This document shows positions 32,855 to 41,574 of a DNA stretch of 64,000 nucleotides, one piece after another. The notes under the pieces are model-generated. The model was not told the DNA's origin. It did no database searches and worked only from the letters and a program-made list of their open reading frames with translations. This stretch comes from Salmonirosea aquatica. GTDB taxonomy: Bacteria; Bacteroidota; Bacteroidia; Cytophagales; Spirosomataceae. Positions within the stretch are counted from its first letter, which is position 1, and every line of letters begins with the position of its first letter. The position numbers were made by a program, and so were the translations under genes. Where the stretch lies: positions 3,873,501-3,937,500 of the forward strand of contig NZ_WHLY01000002.1 of the NCBI RefSeq assembly GCF_009296315.1, given 5' to 3'.

Positions 32855-34912
32855 TTACCACAAATAAATCCGCTTCTCCGGCGCGACGTATAGCTTGTCG
32901 CCGGGCTTCACGTTGAAGGCCTGATACCAGGCATCCATATTGATAAGCGGACCGATGGTGCGCCACTCGCCGGGCGAGTGCGGATCGACCAGTACCTGCT
33001 GGGCAGCGGCTTCGGGCAGGATATTGGTACGCCATACCTGCGCCCAGGCCAGAAAGAAGCGCTGGTCGGGCGTGAAGCCGTCGATTTTCTCGTTCGATTT
33101 TCCTTGTGGAGTCATTTTGAAGGCCGTGTAGGCGGCGTTGAGCCCGCCCAGGTCGCCAATGTTCTCGCCCAGAGTCAAGCGGCCGTTGACGTGCAGGGTG
33201 TCAAGTACCGTGTAATTATTATACTGCTCCACGAGGCGGTCGGCCAGGCTTACGAACTTCTTACGATCGTTCTCGGTCCACCAGTTGCGGAGGTACCCAT
33301 CCTTGTCATACTGACTGCCGCTGTCGTCGAAACCATGCGAAATCTCGTGCCCGATCACCGCGCCAATGCCGCCGTAATTCACCGCGTCGTCGGCGTTGGG
33401 ATCAAAGAAGGGGAATTGCAAAATTCCTGCGGGGAACACGATCTCGTTCTGCACGGGATTGTAGTAGGCGTTCACGGTAGGTGGCGTCATGCCCCACAGC
33501 GTTTTATCAACAGGCTTACCCAGCTTGTTTACCATATCCTTATAGTCCCACGCATCGCCGTTCTTCACATTGGCGTAGAAAGTCGTGGGCTTGATATCGA
33601 AGCCTTCATAGGTCTGCCATTTCTCGGGGTAGCCGATTTTGGGCGTAAAGTTGTGGAGCTTGGCCAGGGCCTTTTCCTTGGTTTCGTCGCTCATCCATTC
33701 CAGCCCTTTGATGCGCTGTTCGTAGGCTTTCACCAGATTCTTGATCAACTCGTCCATGCGCTGCTTGGCGGCGGGCGTAAAGTACTTTTTCACGTAAAGC
33801 TGCCCCAGCAATTCACCAATGGTGCGGTCGGTCAGTTGCGACATCCGTTGCCAGCGGGGCGTCTGTATCTTTTGTCCGGTCAGTACCTGGTTGAAGGCAA
33901 AATTGGCATCCACAAAATCAGAACTCAGGTAGGAGGCCGACGATTTGAGTAGATTCCAAGTCAGGTAGGTCTTCAGATCGGGCAGTGACGTAGCATTGAA
34001 GAGCGAATCGGCTTTCACAAAAAACTTCGGATTGTTCACCAGCACGGTATCCTCGCCCTTCACCATCATCATGGGCATGATCTTCTGCCAGTCGAAATGG
34101 GGGGTACTTTTAGAAAATTCGGCTACCGACAGTTTGTTGTAGGTCTTCTGCGGGTCACGCATCTCCACGCGGGGCATCTGCGCCCGGGCCAGTTCGGTTT
34201 CCAACTTCATGATCGCATCGGCGTTGGATTTGGCCTGCGCTTCGGGGGTACCTGTGAGCGTGAATAGCTTTACGATATAATCACGGTAACCCGCCCGTAT
34301 TTTCTGACTGCGGGCGTCGTCTTTCAGGTAATAGTCGCGGTCGGGTAGGGTGGTACCTCCCTGCGAGAATTGGGGTACCATTACCTCCACGTTCTTCCGA
34401 TCCTGACCTACATAGAAGCCATAGAATGGGCTGCCCATGCCCATCGTACGGGCTTTGGCAATTTGCTCGATAGCGGCTTGCTTGCTGTTGATGCCATTCA
34501 GTTTTTGCAGGTCAGCCTTGATGGGCGTGTAGCCCAGCTTTTCGATGGCGGCGCTGTCCATCGCCGACTTATAAAAATCGCTCACCCGCCGTTCCACCGA
34601 ACCGGCCGGGGCGTTTTTATTGGTGGCGGCGTCATCCAGCAGCCCGCGTACGGCCTCGATGTTGAAGTCGCGGAGTACGTTGAAACTACCCCAGCGCGTT
34701 TCTTTTGCCGGCACAGGGTTGTTCTTGATCCAGTTGCCGCTGGCGTAAGTATAAAAATCGTCCCCCGGCTTGGCCGACAGATCCATGTTGGCGGGATCGA
34801 TGAACTTCTCGGGCGTGAGGGGTTTTACTTCTTTCTTTTGAGCAAAGGAATCCGTGGATAAAAATCCAATTCCAACAAGTAGGAGTAGAAAGGCTTTTGT
34901 TTTACAGGTCAT
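32855..34912 (-). CDS. M13-family zinc metallopeptidase (PepO/neprilysin-like)
   Basis: A 685-residue exported peptidase with a signal peptide (about 1-24, 'LLLLVGIGFLSTDSFAQ'). The N-terminal M13 domain spans about 38-420 and the catalytic domain follows. 'VNAYYNP' binds the substrate backbone, 'VIGHEISHGFDD' is the HExxH zinc site and 'GENIGDLGGL' supplies the third zinc ligand Glu and the conserved Asp. The length is that of complete family members. It cleaves oligopeptides in the periplasm. It is probably the last gene of its own transcript. Confidence 0.95.
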   Translation of the reverse strand: MTCKTKAFLLLLVGIGFLSTDSFAQKKEVKPLTPEKFIDPANMDLSAKPGDDFYTYASGNWIKNNPVPAKETRWGSFNVLRDFNIEAVRGLLDDAATNKNAPAGSVERRVSDFYKSAMDSAAIEKLGYTPIKADLQKLNGINSKQAAIEQIAKARTMGMGSPFYGFYVGQDRKNVEVMVPQFSQGGTTLPDRDYYLKDDARSQKIRAGYRDYIVKLFTLTGTPEAQAKSNADAIMKLETELARAQMPRVEMRDPQKTYNKLSVAEFSKSTPHFDWQKIMPMMMVKGEDTVLVNNPKFFVKADSLFNATSLPDLKTYLTWNLLKSSASYLSSDFVDANFAFNQVLTGQKIQTPRWQRMSQLTDRTIGELLGQLYVKKYFTPAAKQRMDELIKNLVKAYEQRIKGLEWMSDETKEKALAKLHNFTPKIGYPEKWQTYEGFDIKPTTFYANVKNGDAWDYKDMVNKLGKPVDKTLWGMTPPTVNAYYNPVQNEIVFPAGILQFPFFDPNADDAVNYGGIGAVIGHEISHGFDDSGSQYDKDGYLRNWWTENDRKKFVSLADRLVEQYNNYTVLDTLHVNGRLTLGENIGDLGGLNAAYTAFKMTPQGKSNEKIDGFTPDQRFFLAWAQVWRTNILPEAAAQQVLVDPHSPGEWRTIGPLINMDAWYQAFNVKPGDKLYVAPEKRIYLW

Positions 34913-35078
34913 TATTCGATTAAGTTAATACAGTAACTGTTGTTAGTGCAATGATAGCATGTTTTTGGATAATCTAAACGGCCTGTGCCCCATGTTTGTT
35001 ATGGCTGAGCTTGTTGGAACGGATCACAGCATGCTTTTTCGCGCGAAATTGAGAATATAGGGCCGAGAGTACACCTGG

Positions 35079-35993
35079 TCAGAGGATATAGTCTCCGTCG
35101 ATTATTTGAACAGGTTCCGGAATATCGGTTTCTCCCAGCATTTGCAGCAGATTGATCTCGATGGTTCGGGTGATCTGATCCAGCGGTACCCCGGTGGGTA
35201 GTGGCTCGAATGGATTGACCAGCGCCTGACCTACCGAATGGGTAGTAAGGAAAACATACCCAACCAACGCCCCGAACAAAATAGACCAATAGCCGATGGC
35301 ATTGGCGGTTACCATGGTAGTACTGATAATGAAAATCCAGATAAAAGAACGGGTGTAGTAGTTGTAAGTCGTGGGAAACACCGTGTTGGCGATGCGCTCG
35401 GATTTTCCCATTTCATCGCAAAAATTAACAATCATCCGGTTCATTTCCATGAATCGGAAACCATCGATAGCTCCCCTTTGATACAGGTCTTCTATGAACG
35501 TGGATTGGTACGAAAGTATAGCATTGTGAACGTTTGCGGCTTTTTCCACTTCGGCAAACTCTTCTGGCGAAATGTACCTGCCATGTTCTTTTACGTCTGA
35601 TTTCCGCAAGTTTTTCTTCAAAGCATACAGGAAGGCAATGTGCCGCTTAACCGCGGTATGCCTCAAATTAAGGAGTTCCTGCTCGGACAAACTTTCTGAG
35701 GCCGTGGTGTAGTGAATGACCTGGCGCGCCCAGGTTCGGGAGTCATTCACGATCGCACCCCAAATCTTCCGGGCTTCCCACCAGCGGTCGTAGGACTGAT
35801 TGTTGTTAAAACCGACAAAAAAGGCAAGGGCGGTACCCAGGATGGTAGGGATGACCGCCGGAAATGCAAAGTACTGGCTTACTACATATTCGTTAAGGAA
35901 AAACGCCACTACACAAATCAATAAATCGAACATAGCATAACGCCCCGTTCCCGATATGATCCGGCCTATCCTTACATTTTTTGAGATTAGCAT
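35079..35993 (-). CDS. Bestrophin-family ion channel
   Basis: A 304-residue membrane protein of the bestrophin/RFP-TM family. 'AFFVGFNNNQSYDRWWEARKIWGAIVNDSRTW' (about 57-88) is the family signature; the neck region and the helices near 25-45, 205-235 and a late segment follow. Bacterial bestrophins are pentameric channels, some cation-selective. The gene starts 46 bases after the end of the prolyl oligopeptidase gene on the same strand, so the two may be cotranscribed. Confidence 0.88.
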   Translation of the reverse strand: MLISKNVRIGRIISGTGRYAMFDLLICVVAFFLNEYVVSQYFAFPAVIPTILGTALAFFVGFNNNQSYDRWWEARKIWGAIVNDSRTWARQVIHYTTASESLSEQELLNLRHTAVKRHIAFLYALKKNLRKSDVKEHGRYISPEEFAEVEKAANVHNAILSYQSTFIEDLYQRGAIDGFRFMEMNRMIVNFCDEMGKSERIANTVFPTTYNYYTRSFIWIFIISTTMVTANAIGYWSILFGALVGYVFLTTHSVGQALVNPFEPLPTGVPLDQITRTIEINLLQMLGETDIPEPVQIIDGDYIL

Positions 35994-36039
35994 AAGATTA
36001 TCGTTGCTCCTATTCTTCTGTAATACTGCCCGGATTGCG

Positions 36040-38151
36040 TCACTTCCACACCAGCCCCATATTTTTAAACATAAAAGCGTACAAATCCGCCGTGGTTTCC
36101 AGGGCCTTCTTGGTATTGCTGGCGCCGTGGCCCGAGTTAGTTTCGATGCGGATCAATAATGGATTGGTAGACGACGCTCCCGCTTTTTCCTGTAAGGTAG
36201 CGGCGTATTTGAACGAATGCGCGGGTACCACGCGATCGTCGTGGTCGGCGGTAGTGATGAGCGTGGCGGGGTACTTGCCGCCTTCTTTAATATTGTGGAG
36301 CGGCGAGTACTTATACTGGTACGCAAACTCGTCGGCGTTGTCGCTGCTGCCGTAATCAGCGATCCAGTTCCAGCCGATGGTAAATTTGTGGAAACGCAGC
36401 ATGTCCATCACGCCTACAGCGGGCAGGGCTACCTTGAATAGCTCGGGCCGCTGGTTGATGACCGCGCCCACCAGCAGCCCGCCGTTAGAACCACCCTGCA
36501 CGGCCAGGTACTCGGGCGAGGTGTACTTTTCTTTAATAAGGTACTCCGCCGCCGCAATAAAATCGTCGAACACATTCTGCTTGTTTAGCTTCATACCCTG
36601 TTCGTGCCATGCCTCCCCGTACTCGCTGCCACCGCGCAGATTGGCCTGCACGAAAATCCCGCCCTGATCCAGAAATGGAATGCGCGTCGCGCTGAACGAC
36701 GGATCGAGGCTGATGTTGAACCCACCGTAGCCGTACAGAATCGTCGGGTTGGTACCATCCCGTTTCAGGCCTTTTTTGTAGACGATAAAAGCCGGAATTT
36801 TGGTGCCGTCCTTACTGGGGTAGAATACCTGCTTCGTTTCGTAATCAGTGGGTTTGAAGCTCACCTCCGGCTCGCGGAAGACGGTACTTTTCTTCGTAGC
36901 GATGTCGTAACGGAAGATCGTGGGCGGATAATTGAACGAGGTGTAGGTATAAAACACAAATGGGTCGTCCTTCTCACCCCCAAAGCCACCCGCCGAACCC
37001 AAGCCCGGTAGCTTCACTTCGTTTTCCAGCTTACCGTTCATGTCATACACATACGCTCGCGTGGTCACGTCCTTGGAGTAGAGCGCAAAGAGTTTGCCGC
37101 CGGAGGTACCTGCATTGAGCAGCGGCTCAGGCTTTTCGGATAGGAAGGGTTGCCAGGTTTTGGGTTGGGAAAGGTACTTCATCACTTTGCCGTTGGGCGC
37201 GTTTTCGTTGGTTTCGATCAGGAAACCGCCGTCCACGTTTTCGACAATCCCGTAGGAAAAATCCGTGATTTCTTCCTTAATGGGCGTGAAGGTACCCTCC
37301 CCCTTTTTCATCACCCATAGGCCGTTGCCATCCAGGCCTTTGCCCCGGTCGCTGAGGTAGAGGGCGGCGTATTGCTCGTCTTCAGTGGTGCTGACGGTAT
37401 GAAACCGCTGCGGATTGGCGGGGTCTTCGTAGATCAGCTTGTCGTCGCTCTGAGGGGTACCTACCTGATGGTAAAAAACCTGATGGTTTTCATTTTTGGC
37501 GGCCAGCGCACTGCCTTCGGGCTTGGGGTAGCGACTGTAATAAAAGCCGTCGCCCTGCCAGGCCGCGCCCGAGACTTTCACCCATTCCAGCTTATCGGGC
37601 ATCATTTTCAGGGTTTTCATATCCATTACCTGGTACTCCTGCCAGTCGGAGCCACCCTGCGAAAAACCACACACCGCGTAGTTCCCGTCTTTGGACAAGC
37701 TGAAAACCGTCAATCGCGTAGTACCGTCGGCCGAGAGTTTGTTGGGATCGAGCACCACTTCGGGGGTACCTTGCAGCCCTTTTTGTCTATAAAGTACCGA
37801 CTGATTTTGCAACCCGTCGTTTTTATAGAAATAAAAGTACTCGCCTTTCTTGCGGGGCGCCGAGTACTTGGGGTAGTTGTAGGCTTTTTCCAGATCGTCG
37901 AAGATCTTTTGCTTGAAGGGAATTTTGTTCAGATAACCGAATGTCACTTCATTCTCGGCTTTCACCCAGGCGGCCGTTTCGTCCGAGCGGTCATCTTCGA
38001 GCCAGCGGTACGGGTCAGGTACCTGGGTACCGTGGTAGGTATCGACGTGGTCTATTTTTTTGGTGGTGGGGTACGTCATAGTCTGCGCCGATCCGTCGGG
38101 ATGGAGCAGTGTGGCGGTCAATAAGGTCATGCCGAGTAGTTTATAATCCAT
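36040..38151 (-). CDS. Prolyl oligopeptidase (S9 family), exported
   Basis: A 703-residue S9A peptidase. Residues about 1-23 form a signal peptide ('LLTATLLHPDGSAQ'). A seven-bladed propeller covers about 75-420, with the N-terminal 'DPYRWLEDDRSDET' typical of prolyl oligopeptidase. The catalytic triad is Ser555 in 'GGSNGG', Asp in 'HDDRVVP' and His in 'SGHGAS'. It cleaves short peptides after proline. The open frame extends another 240 codons upstream to 38871, but that part is antisense to the gene at 38314 and has no family resemblance, so the ATG at 38151 is the start. Confidence 0.95.
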   Translation of the reverse strand: MDYKLLGMTLLTATLLHPDGSAQTMTYPTTKKIDHVDTYHGTQVPDPYRWLEDDRSDETAAWVKAENEVTFGYLNKIPFKQKIFDDLEKAYNYPKYSAPRKKGEYFYFYKNDGLQNQSVLYRQKGLQGTPEVVLDPNKLSADGTTRLTVFSLSKDGNYAVCGFSQGGSDWQEYQVMDMKTLKMMPDKLEWVKVSGAAWQGDGFYYSRYPKPEGSALAAKNENHQVFYHQVGTPQSDDKLIYEDPANPQRFHTVSTTEDEQYAALYLSDRGKGLDGNGLWVMKKGEGTFTPIKEEITDFSYGIVENVDGGFLIETNENAPNGKVMKYLSQPKTWQPFLSEKPEPLLNAGTSGGKLFALYSKDVTTRAYVYDMNGKLENEVKLPGLGSAGGFGGEKDDPFVFYTYTSFNYPPTIFRYDIATKKSTVFREPEVSFKPTDYETKQVFYPSKDGTKIPAFIVYKKGLKRDGTNPTILYGYGGFNISLDPSFSATRIPFLDQGGIFVQANLRGGSEYGEAWHEQGMKLNKQNVFDDFIAAAEYLIKEKYTSPEYLAVQGGSNGGLLVGAVINQRPELFKVALPAVGVMDMLRFHKFTIGWNWIADYGSSDNADEFAYQYKYSPLHNIKEGGKYPATLITTADHDDRVVPAHSFKYAATLQEKAGASSTNPLLIRIETNSGHGASNTKKALETTADLYAFMFKNMGLVWK

Positions 38152-38252
38152 CTTTTTGCCAGGATTTGAAGTGATGAGCAAATGTACACTTGGTTTGTAT
38201 GACAAACAATGGCCGGGAATTGTACAAAGGGTGCGTGCTTTTAGCCTGATTG

Positions 38253-38281
38253 TTTGAAATAGTGTCATTCTTCTTATTTTG
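38253..38281 (+). promoter_or_regulatory. Promoter of the 38314 gene
   Basis: TTTG at 38253-38256, an 18-base spacer, then TATTTTG at 38275-38281, one base short of TAnnTTTG. The start codon is 33 bases downstream. Confidence 0.45.
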
Positions 38282-38313
38282 CTCCTATATTTATTATCAA
38301 ACAAAACCACGCT

Positions 38314-39258
38314 ATGAAAACACAACTCTTTCTCTTCCTGCTTCTCTTCGGGACAATTTCTTATTCTGCTCAGGCTCAGGACGCCGATTCCACCGCCTTT
38401 AAGCCGGTCAATGCTACCATTTTTCTGAAAGATGGTACGCAGCTGCGAGGACTGCTGCTTTCGGAATCGCCGGTAGGTGTACGGATCAGGACGGATAATT
38501 TGGGCGAAATGACCGTAACAACGGATAAGATCGAACGTGTTGAAAAGAACATGGATGGATTTTACCGGAATGGTCAATACTGGTTTCCCAATCCCCACAG
38601 TACCCGCTACTTCTTTGCTCCGTCGGCACTGCCATTGAGCCGAAGGGAGGGTTATTATCAGAACGCCTATGTTTTTGTCAATTCTGTATCGGTAGGGGTA
38701 ACCGACCACTTCACGATGGGCGGCGGCTTTGTACTGAATCCCACTTTCCGCGACTGGCAGGTCGTTTTCCTGACGCCCAAAATCAGTTTTCCCTCCCAAT
38801 CCAACGTTACATTCAGTCTCGGCGTGATCGCTATCGGTGTCTTTAACCGGCGCTATGAATATGACCCTCAAACGGGTGTGAGCCGCAAAAATGGGTTTGG
38901 AACCGATCTGGCCGGGATTGGGTACGGTACCCTTACCTTCGGCGACGCCGAACGAAATGGCTCCGTAGGATTGGGCTGGGGCTTTTCGGACAGCGACATA
39001 GGGTCTAGCCCGGTGATCAACCTGAGCTACATGACGCGGGTAGGGCGCAAGCTGGGCTTCGTAACCGAAAACTGGATTGTCATTCCCAGCCAGAACAGTG
39101 ACACGGGTGCCGTTCTATCGGGTGGTCTTCGCTTTTTCGGAGAGAAAATGTCGGTCGATCTGGCGCTGCTGGTCCCTACGGCTTCGGGTGTTGGTTTCAT
39201 CGCCATTCCTTACGTGGATTTTGTGGTATTGTTCGGACAGAAAAAAAAGAAAAAGTAG
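38314..39258 (+). CDS. Hypothetical exported protein, probable outer-membrane barrel
   Basis: A 314-residue protein with a signal peptide (about 1-22, 'FGTISYSAQAQ'). Residues about 32-75 ('VNATIFLKDGTQLRGLLLSESPVGVRIRTDNLGEMTVTTDKIERVE') resemble the small beta modules found before barrel domains in Bacteroidota. The rest is a series of amphipathic strands ('VNSVSVGVTDHFTMGGGFVL', 'GIGYGTLTFGDAERNGSVGLGWGFS'). It ends in a poly-lysine tail (five Lys). Family not recognised; a role at the cell surface is inferred. Confidence 0.65.
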   Translation: MKTQLFLFLLLFGTISYSAQAQDADSTAFKPVNATIFLKDGTQLRGLLLSESPVGVRIRTDNLGEMTVTTDKIERVEKNMDGFYRNGQYWFPNPHSTRYFFAPSALPLSRREGYYQNAYVFVNSVSVGVTDHFTMGGGFVLNPTFRDWQVVFLTPKISFPSQSNVTFSLGVIAIGVFNRRYEYDPQTGVSRKNGFGTDLAGIGYGTLTFGDAERNGSVGLGWGFSDSDIGSSPVINLSYMTRVGRKLGFVTENWIVIPSQNSDTGAVLSGGLRFFGEKMSVDLALLVPTASGVGFIAIPYVDFVVLFGQKKKKK

Positions 39259-39371
39259 CCCCAGAGCGAGCAGGGTACCTAGGGAAACCGTTTGCCGATT
39301 TTCGTGTTAGGATAGTTAGGTCCTGATTGGACGCGCCTAACCACAATGGTTGGTTTTAACCCAAGATCGCG

Positions 39372-39764
39372 ATGAATTTACCTAAAAAAATAGCCGCCCG
39401 GCAACACGAAATCACGGCGGATTTTCTGAAAGAAATAGACAAACATTTACTGGACATCGTCGAAAACCGAACCGACCGCATGTTTGAAATTCGGGATGTG
39501 GCAGACATCATGAACATCCATCCCCGGCATTTGAGCAATACCATCAAGCTGACTACCGGAAAATCGCCCTGCTATTTCTTTGAAAGAAAAATCCTCGACG
39601 TGGCCAAGGCGCTCCTGGAACAAAACGAGATGACGATTGCGGCTATCGCCGCGCTGCTAACCTACGATCCGTCCAACTTTACCAAGTTTTTCAAGCGGTT
39701 TGCCGGGCAAACCCCCAGCCAATACCGGGAGGAATATTTGATGAAACAGTACGCCGAAAACTGA
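39372..39764 (+). CDS. AraC-type DNA-binding regulator, HTH domain only
   Basis: A 130-residue protein consisting of the two AraC helix-turn-helix motifs: 'FEIRDVADIMNIHPRHLSNTIKLTTGKSPCYFFERKILDVAKALL' and 'TIAAIAALLTYDPSNFTKFFKRFAGQTPSQYREEY'. There is no N-terminal ligand domain, so any signal must act otherwise. It is followed by an SDR gene on the same strand; between them are two CTACTCACCAT direct repeats spaced 21 bases and a -7 box, so it may regulate the SDR. Confidence 0.88.
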   Translation: MNLPKKIAARQHEITADFLKEIDKHLLDIVENRTDRMFEIRDVADIMNIHPRHLSNTIKLTTGKSPCYFFERKILDVAKALLEQNEMTIAAIAALLTYDPSNFTKFFKRFAGQTPSQYREEYLMKQYAEN

Positions 39765-39765
39765 A

Positions 39766-39797
39766 CTACTCACCATTTAAACTGCGCTACTCACCAT
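39766..39797 (+). promoter_or_regulatory. Direct-repeat operator candidate upstream of the SDR gene
   Basis: CTACTCACCAT occurs at 39766-39776 and again at 39787-39797, exactly 21 bases apart (two helical turns). It lies between the AraC-type gene and the -7 box at 39819, where a class II activator would bind. Tandem repeats in one orientation at this spacing are the usual AraC-family pattern. Confidence 0.55.
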
Positions 39798-39818
39798 ATC
39801 TACCCCTGGCAACCGACC

Positions 39819-39826
39819 TACCTTTG
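39819..39826 (+). promoter_or_regulatory. -7 box of the SDR gene
   Basis: TACCTTTG fits TAnnTTTG exactly and lies 30 bases before the SDR start codon. A TTG/TTTG -33 element is missing at the expected place, which is instead next to the second CTACTCACCAT repeat, as expected for an activator-dependent promoter. Confidence 0.5.
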
Positions 39827-39855
39827 TGTCATTGACAAACTAAACACGTGTAGTA

Positions 39856-40617
39856 ATGACAAAAAGCAAACTAGTATTGGTCACGGGCGGAAGCCGGGGG
39901 CTGGGAAAAGACATGGCCTTGCGAATCGCTCAGAAAGGGCATGATGTGCTGCTGACCTACCACAGTAAAAAAGACGAAGCCGAAGCCGTAGTACAGGAAA
40001 TAGAAGCGACCGGGCAAAAAGCCGCCGCCCTGCCTTTGGATGTGGGGGATATAGGTAGTTTTGAGGTTTTTATAGAGCAGGTCGGTCAAGCCCTCCAAAC
40101 GGTATTCGGGGCCAGTAAAATCGATTTTCTGGTCAACAACGCCGGGGTCGGGCTGTATGTTCCTTATGCGGCGACGACCGAAGAGCAGTTTGACATGCTC
40201 ATGAATATTCATTTCAAGGGACCGTTTTTCCTGACGCAAAAGCTGTTGCCCACGCTGGCCGATGGGGGAGGAATCATCAACATATCTTCGGGTTTGGCCC
40301 GTTTCTCCAATCCCGGCTCTTCGGCCTATGGTGCCATGAAAAGTGCGATGGAAACACTGACCCGCTACCAGGCTAAGGAACTGGGCGAAAGAGGCATTCG
40401 GTCCAATATCGTAGCCCCGGGGGCGATCGAAACGGATTTTGGCGGCGGTAGGGTGCGCGACAACGCCCAGCTGAATGCCCAGATCGCCTCAGTCACTGCG
40501 CTGGGCCGGGTGGGGGTACCTGAAGACATCGGCGGCGTAGTTGCCTTCTTGTGTTCCGACGACGCCCGGTGGATCAACGCCCAGCGTATAGAGGTGTCAG
40601 GGGGCATGAATCTATAG
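39856..40617 (+). CDS. SDR-family oxidoreductase
   Basis: A 253-residue classical short-chain dehydrogenase. The nucleotide-binding motif 'TGGSRGLGKDM' starts near residue 10, 'NNAG' is at about 94-97, the catalytic Ser is in 'INISSGLARFS', and 'YGAMK' supplies the catalytic Tyr and Lys. The C-terminus 'WINAQRIEVSGGMNL' is typical. The Arg after GGS suggests NADP(H) preference. The substrate is unknown. Expression probably depends on the AraC-type regulator encoded just upstream. Confidence 0.92.
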   Translation: MTKSKLVLVTGGSRGLGKDMALRIAQKGHDVLLTYHSKKDEAEAVVQEIEATGQKAAALPLDVGDIGSFEVFIEQVGQALQTVFGASKIDFLVNNAGVGLYVPYAATTEEQFDMLMNIHFKGPFFLTQKLLPTLADGGGIINISSGLARFSNPGSSAYGAMKSAMETLTRYQAKELGERGIRSNIVAPGAIETDFGGGRVRDNAQLNAQIASVTALGRVGVPEDIGGVVAFLCSDDARWINAQRIEVSGGMNL

Positions 40618-40652
40618 GCAGTTCCCAGCCTCATTTTTTCATTCCAATTGGT

Positions 40653-40682
40653 GGGGTACCCTGTAGGGTACCCCGCTTTTTT
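40653..40682 (+). terminator. Terminator of the SDR gene, built from two GGTACC palindromes
   Basis: GGGGTACCC (40653-40661) and GGGTACCCC (40666-40674) pair perfectly around a TGTA loop, followed by GC and a run of T. Each arm is itself centred on GGTACC, the hexamer that is strongly over-represented in this window. Confidence 0.85.
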
Positions 40683-40699
40683 GGTTACTGTATTTTATT

Positions 40700-40730
40700 T
40701 ATAAGATATTTTTGTTGTAAATATCTTATA
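40700..40730. repeat. AT-rich 12-bp inverted repeat upstream of the fasciclin gene
   Basis: TATAAGATATTT (40700-40711) and AAATATCTTATA (40719-40730) are perfect reverse complements with a 7-base centre. It lies 129 bases before the fasciclin start and after the SDR terminator, so it may be an operator or a 5' transcript hairpin. Confidence 0.6.
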
Positions 40731-40858
40731 GTCAATCATTTAATTATTTGTAAATAATATATTCATTTAAGATACAATCCGGGCCAGAGAAGATGGCGTA
40801 AGTGGAACCATACTTACCAATACTAAAAACCAAATCTATTATTAATCTGAAATTGACT

Positions 40859-41410
40859 ATGAAAAAATTAGCATTTGTTATTGCCGCGATCTTTGTCGCC
40901 AACGTTTCTTTCGCCCAGGGCAACATGAAAACGGTAAATGTAGGTGGAGCCGCCATGTATCCCAACAAGAACATCATTGAAAATGCCGTTAATTCCAAGG
41001 ATCACACCACGCTGGTAGCGGCGGTGAAAGCCGCCGGACTGGTGGAAACACTGCAGGGCAAAGGACCGTTCACGGTCTTTGCGCCCACCAATGCCGCCTT
41101 TGAAAAACTGCCTGCCGGTACGGTTGAAACCCTGGTGAAACCCGAAAACAAAGCCACCCTTACCAAAATCCTTACCTACCACGTGGTATCGGGTATGATG
41201 GATTCAAACGCTATTGCGGCGGCCATCAAAGAAGGCAACGGTAAGGCTACCTTCACGACGGTAGAAGGTGGCACGCTGACCGCCATGATGAAAGGAAAGA
41301 AACTGATGTTGATGGACGAAAAGGGGGGTACCTCTACTGTGACCATCAAGGATGTGTACCAGAGCAATGGCGTGATCCACGTAATCGATACGGTGGCAAT
41401 GCCTGAGTAA
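40859..41410 (+). CDS. Fasciclin-domain exported protein
   Basis: A 183-residue protein with a signal peptide ending near 'NVSFAQ' (residue 20). One fasciclin (FAS1) domain covers about 38-182, with 'LVAAVKAAGLVETLQGKGPFTVFAPTNAAFEKLPAGTVETL', the family's H1 box, and 'VYQSNGVIHVIDTVAMP', its H2 box. FAS1 domains act in adhesion. The start is the ATG at 40859, as the longer frame from 40802 puts extra sequence ahead of the signal peptide. A strong terminator follows. Confidence 0.93.
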   Translation: MKKLAFVIAAIFVANVSFAQGNMKTVNVGGAAMYPNKNIIENAVNSKDHTTLVAAVKAAGLVETLQGKGPFTVFAPTNAAFEKLPAGTVETLVKPENKATLTKILTYHVVSGMMDSNAIAAAIKEGNGKATFTTVEGGTLTAMMKGKKLMLMDEKGGTSTVTIKDVYQSNGVIHVIDTVAMPE

Positions 41411-41437
41411 ATACTGGGTTGAGGAAAGTGAAGTTGA

Positions 41438-41473
41438 AAAGGCCGGCGCGGAAGCGTCGGCCTTTGTTTTTTT
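41438..41473 (+). terminator. Terminator of the fasciclin gene
   Basis: A 12-bp stem (AAAGGCCGGCGC at 41438-41449 with 41454-41465, one G-T pair) closed by a GGAA tetraloop, followed by TGTTTTTTT. Confidence 0.9.
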
Positions 41474-41574
41474 CAGAGGTGTATAGCAGAAAAGTAGGTA
41501 CCTATTTTTCCGGGAAAGCATTAGCCAGGGTACCTCTGCTGCTTTATACGTAAAGCCTAACCAACCCACCTTCT

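Noticed and set aside
32978..33952. 324-codon plus-strand frame opposite the M13 peptidase
   Set aside because: It is fully antisense to an intact, recognisable metallopeptidase and has no family features.
38152..38871. 240-codon upstream extension of the prolyl oligopeptidase frame
   Set aside because: It is antisense to the exported-protein gene at 38314 and lacks peptidase resemblance; the signal peptide begins at 38151.
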